Source of the DNA: Streptomyces sp. NBC_01445
GTDB lineage: Bacteria > Actinomycetota > Actinomycetes > Streptomycetales > Streptomycetaceae
Length of the DNA: 64,000 nt
Reading direction: 5' to 3'
Assembly: GCF_035918235.1 (NCBI RefSeq)
Contig: NZ_CP109486.1
Span: 806,001-870,000, forward strand
The position numbers were made by a program, and so were the translations under genes. Positions 62,600-64,000 of this stretch are shown piece by piece. The notes under the pieces were generated by a model, which ran no database searches, was not told the origin of the DNA, and was given only the letters and a program-made list of their open reading frames with translations. Position 1 is the first letter of the stretch, and each line of letters opens with the position of its first letter.

Positions 62600-64000
62600 T
62601 CACGGTGTCACCGCTTCACCACGGACCTCCTCCGGTGTGGTGTCGCGCAGTTCACCGTCGAGCAGGACCCAGCGGGTGATCCCGATCGACTCCAGGAACG
62701 GCACGTCGTGGCTGGCCACGATCAGGGCTCCCTCGTAGGACGACAGGGCCGAGGTCAGCTGGCGCACGCTCGCCATGTCCAGGTTGTTCGTCGGCTCGTC
62801 CAGCATCAGGAGCTGGGGCGCCGGCTCGGCGAGCATCAGCGCGGCCAGGGTCGCGCGGAAGCGTTCGCCGCCGGACAGGGTCGCGGCCTGCTGGTCGGCG
62901 CGTGCCCCCTTGAACAGGAAGCGGGCGAGGCGGGACCGGATGCGGTTGTTGGTCGCCTGCGGTGCGAATCGCGCCACGTTCTCGGCGACGCTCAGGGCCT
63001 CGTCGAGTACGTCGAGCCGCTGGGGAAGGAAGCGCAGCGGCACGTGCGCCACGGCCTCCCCCTCCACGGGTTCGAGTTCACCGGTGATGGTGCGCAGGAG
63101 CGTCGTCTTGCCCGCCCCGTTGCGCCCCACGAGCGCGATCCTCTCGGGCCCGCGCAGCTCGAACTCGCCCTGTACCCGGGCGCCATGGGCGAGGTGCAGT
63201 TCGCGCAGGGTCAGTACGGTGCGCCCGGGCGGCACCGCGGTGTACGGGAGGTCGACATGGATCTCGTCGTCGTCGCGTACCGCGTCTACCGCCTCGTCGA
63301 GCCGGTCCTTCGCCTCGGCGAGTTTCTCCTCGTGCATGATGCGGTGCTTGCCGGCGGCGACCTGGGCCTGTCGTTTGCGCTCGCCCATGACGACCTTGGG
63401 CTCGCGCTTGGTGTCCCACATCTTCTGTCCGTAGCGCTTGCGCCGCGCCAACTTGATTTGTGCGTCGGCCAGTTCGCGCTTCTGCTTCTTCAGGTCGGAC
63501 TCGGCGACCCGCACCATCCGCTGTGCCGCCTCCTGTTCGGCGGCCAGGGCCTCCTCGTACGCGGACAGATTGCCTCCGTACCAGGTGACCTCACCGCCTC
63601 GCAGGTCGGCGATCTGGTCGACGCGTTCCAGGAGTTCACGGTCGTGGCTGACCAGGACCATCACACCGGACCACGCCTCGACCGTGGCGTACAGCCGCCG
63701 CCGGGCCCGGAGGTCGAGGTTGTTGGTGGGCTCGTCCAGGAGCAGTACGTCGGGCCTGCTGAGGAGCAGCGCGGCGAGGCGCAGGAGCACCGACTCGCCG
63801 CCGGACACCTCGCCGATGGTGCGGTCCAGGCCGATGTGGCCGAGGCCGAGCCCGGACAGCATGGCGACGGCGCGCTCCTCGACGTCCCAGTCGTCGCCGA
63901 CTGCGGTGAAGTGTTCCTCGCTCGCGTCGCCCGCCTCGATGGCGTGCAGTGCGGCGCGGGCCTCGGCGATGCCGAGGGCCACGTCGACACGCAGGGACGT
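62600..64000 (-). CDS. ABC-F type ATPase, 5' partial (cut by the window end)
   Basis: The frame stays open to base 64000, so the start and the first Walker A lie outside. Seen are the first-domain signature VSGGESVL and LDEPTNNLD, a long charged coiled-coil linker (about 150-240 of the visible part), and the second domain GRNGAGKTT, LSGGERFR and LDEPTNNLD. It has no membrane segment. It is a second ABC-F protein of a different subgroup from the one at 59921. Its role could be resistance or ribosome maintenance. Confidence 0.88.
   Translation of the reverse strand, partial: TSLRVDVALGIAEARAALHAIEAGDASEEHFTAVGDDWDVEERAVAMLSGLGLGHIGLDRTIGEVSGGESVLLRLAALLLSRPDVLLLDEPTNNLDLRARRRLYATVEAWSGVMVLVSHDRELLERVDQIADLRGGEVTWYGGNLSAYEEALAAEQEAAQRMVRVAESDLKKQKRELADAQIKLARRKRYGQKMWDTKREPKVVMGERKRQAQVAAGKHRIMHEEKLAEAKDRLDEAVDAVRDDDEIHVDLPYTAVPPGRTVLTLRELHLAHGARVQGEFELRGPERIALVGRNGAGKTTLLRTITGELEPVEGEAVAHVPLRFLPQRLDVLDEALSVAENVARFAPQATNNRIRSRLARFLFKGARADQQAATLSGGERFRATLAALMLAEPAPQLLMLDEPTNNLDMASVRQLTSALSSYEGALIVASHDVPFLESIGITRWVLLDGELRDTTPEEVRGEAVTP

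Overview
High-GC DNA with strong third-position G/C codon bias, GTG and TTG starts and many ATGA/GTGA stop-start overlaps points to an actinomycete, most likely Streptomyces. About the first 56 kb is most of a leinamycin-type (lnm) hybrid NRPS / trans-AT PKS gene cluster. Gene order and products match lnmG to lnmZ' of the published leinamycin cluster as I remember it. I could not run an alignment, so whether this is the S. atroolivaceus locus or a close relative is open.

Layout. Plus strand 1-45170: the enoylreductase end of a trans-acting AT-ER protein (lnmG, cut by the window edge), lnmH (internally duplicated), then two megasynthases. LnmI (4444 aa) is carrier-Cy-Cy-A(Cys)-PCP-Ox-KS(degenerate)-ACP-KS-KR-ACP-KS. 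LnmJ (7343 aa) is DH-ACP-KR-KS-(dead ACP)-ACP-KS-DH-KR-ACP-MT-ACP-KS-DH-KR-ACP-KS-ACP-ACP-DUF-SH-TE. A solo tnpB element sits between lnmJ and lnmK on the opposite strand. Then come the beta-branching genes lnmK (acyltransferase/decarboxylase), lnmL (ACP) and lnmM (HMG-CoA-synthase-like), the type II thioesterase lnmN, the Crp-family regulator lnmO, and the starter PCP and A domain lnmP and lnmQ. Minus strand 55923-45226: P450 (lnmZ), then a tightly packed run of MFS pump (lnmY), LmbE-type deacetylase (lnmX), CoA ligase (lnmW), SnoaL-like protein (lnmV) and an oligopeptide-type ABC importer (lnmU, T, S, R).

How it works, by family precedent: LnmQ/LnmP supply the amino-acid starter. LnmI adds cysteine and turns it into a thiazole. 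LnmI and LnmJ extend it with malonyl units loaded in trans by the AT part of LnmG. LnmK/L/M add a beta-alkyl branch at the last module with its tandem ACPs. The DUF and PLP-dependent SH domains put sulfur on the chain, and the TE releases it.

The most interesting regulatory signal is a palindrome, TGCTC-N6-GAGCA, with the 5-6-5 geometry of a Crp site. It occurs upstream of lnmI, lnmY (one mismatch) and lnmZ, each time centred 32-33 bp from a TANNNT -10 box. It is a good candidate operator for LnmO.

Right flank 56-64 kb: lnmZ' (DUF3224), a DUF1697 gene, a type II thioesterase whose nucleophile Ser is Gly, a mycothiol-conjugate-amidase-like LmbE protein, then a resistance-like patch (TetR, ABC-F, a Vgb-like lyase with an apparent 5' frameshift, and a second ABC-F cut by the window end). 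No rRNA, tRNA or CRISPR was seen.
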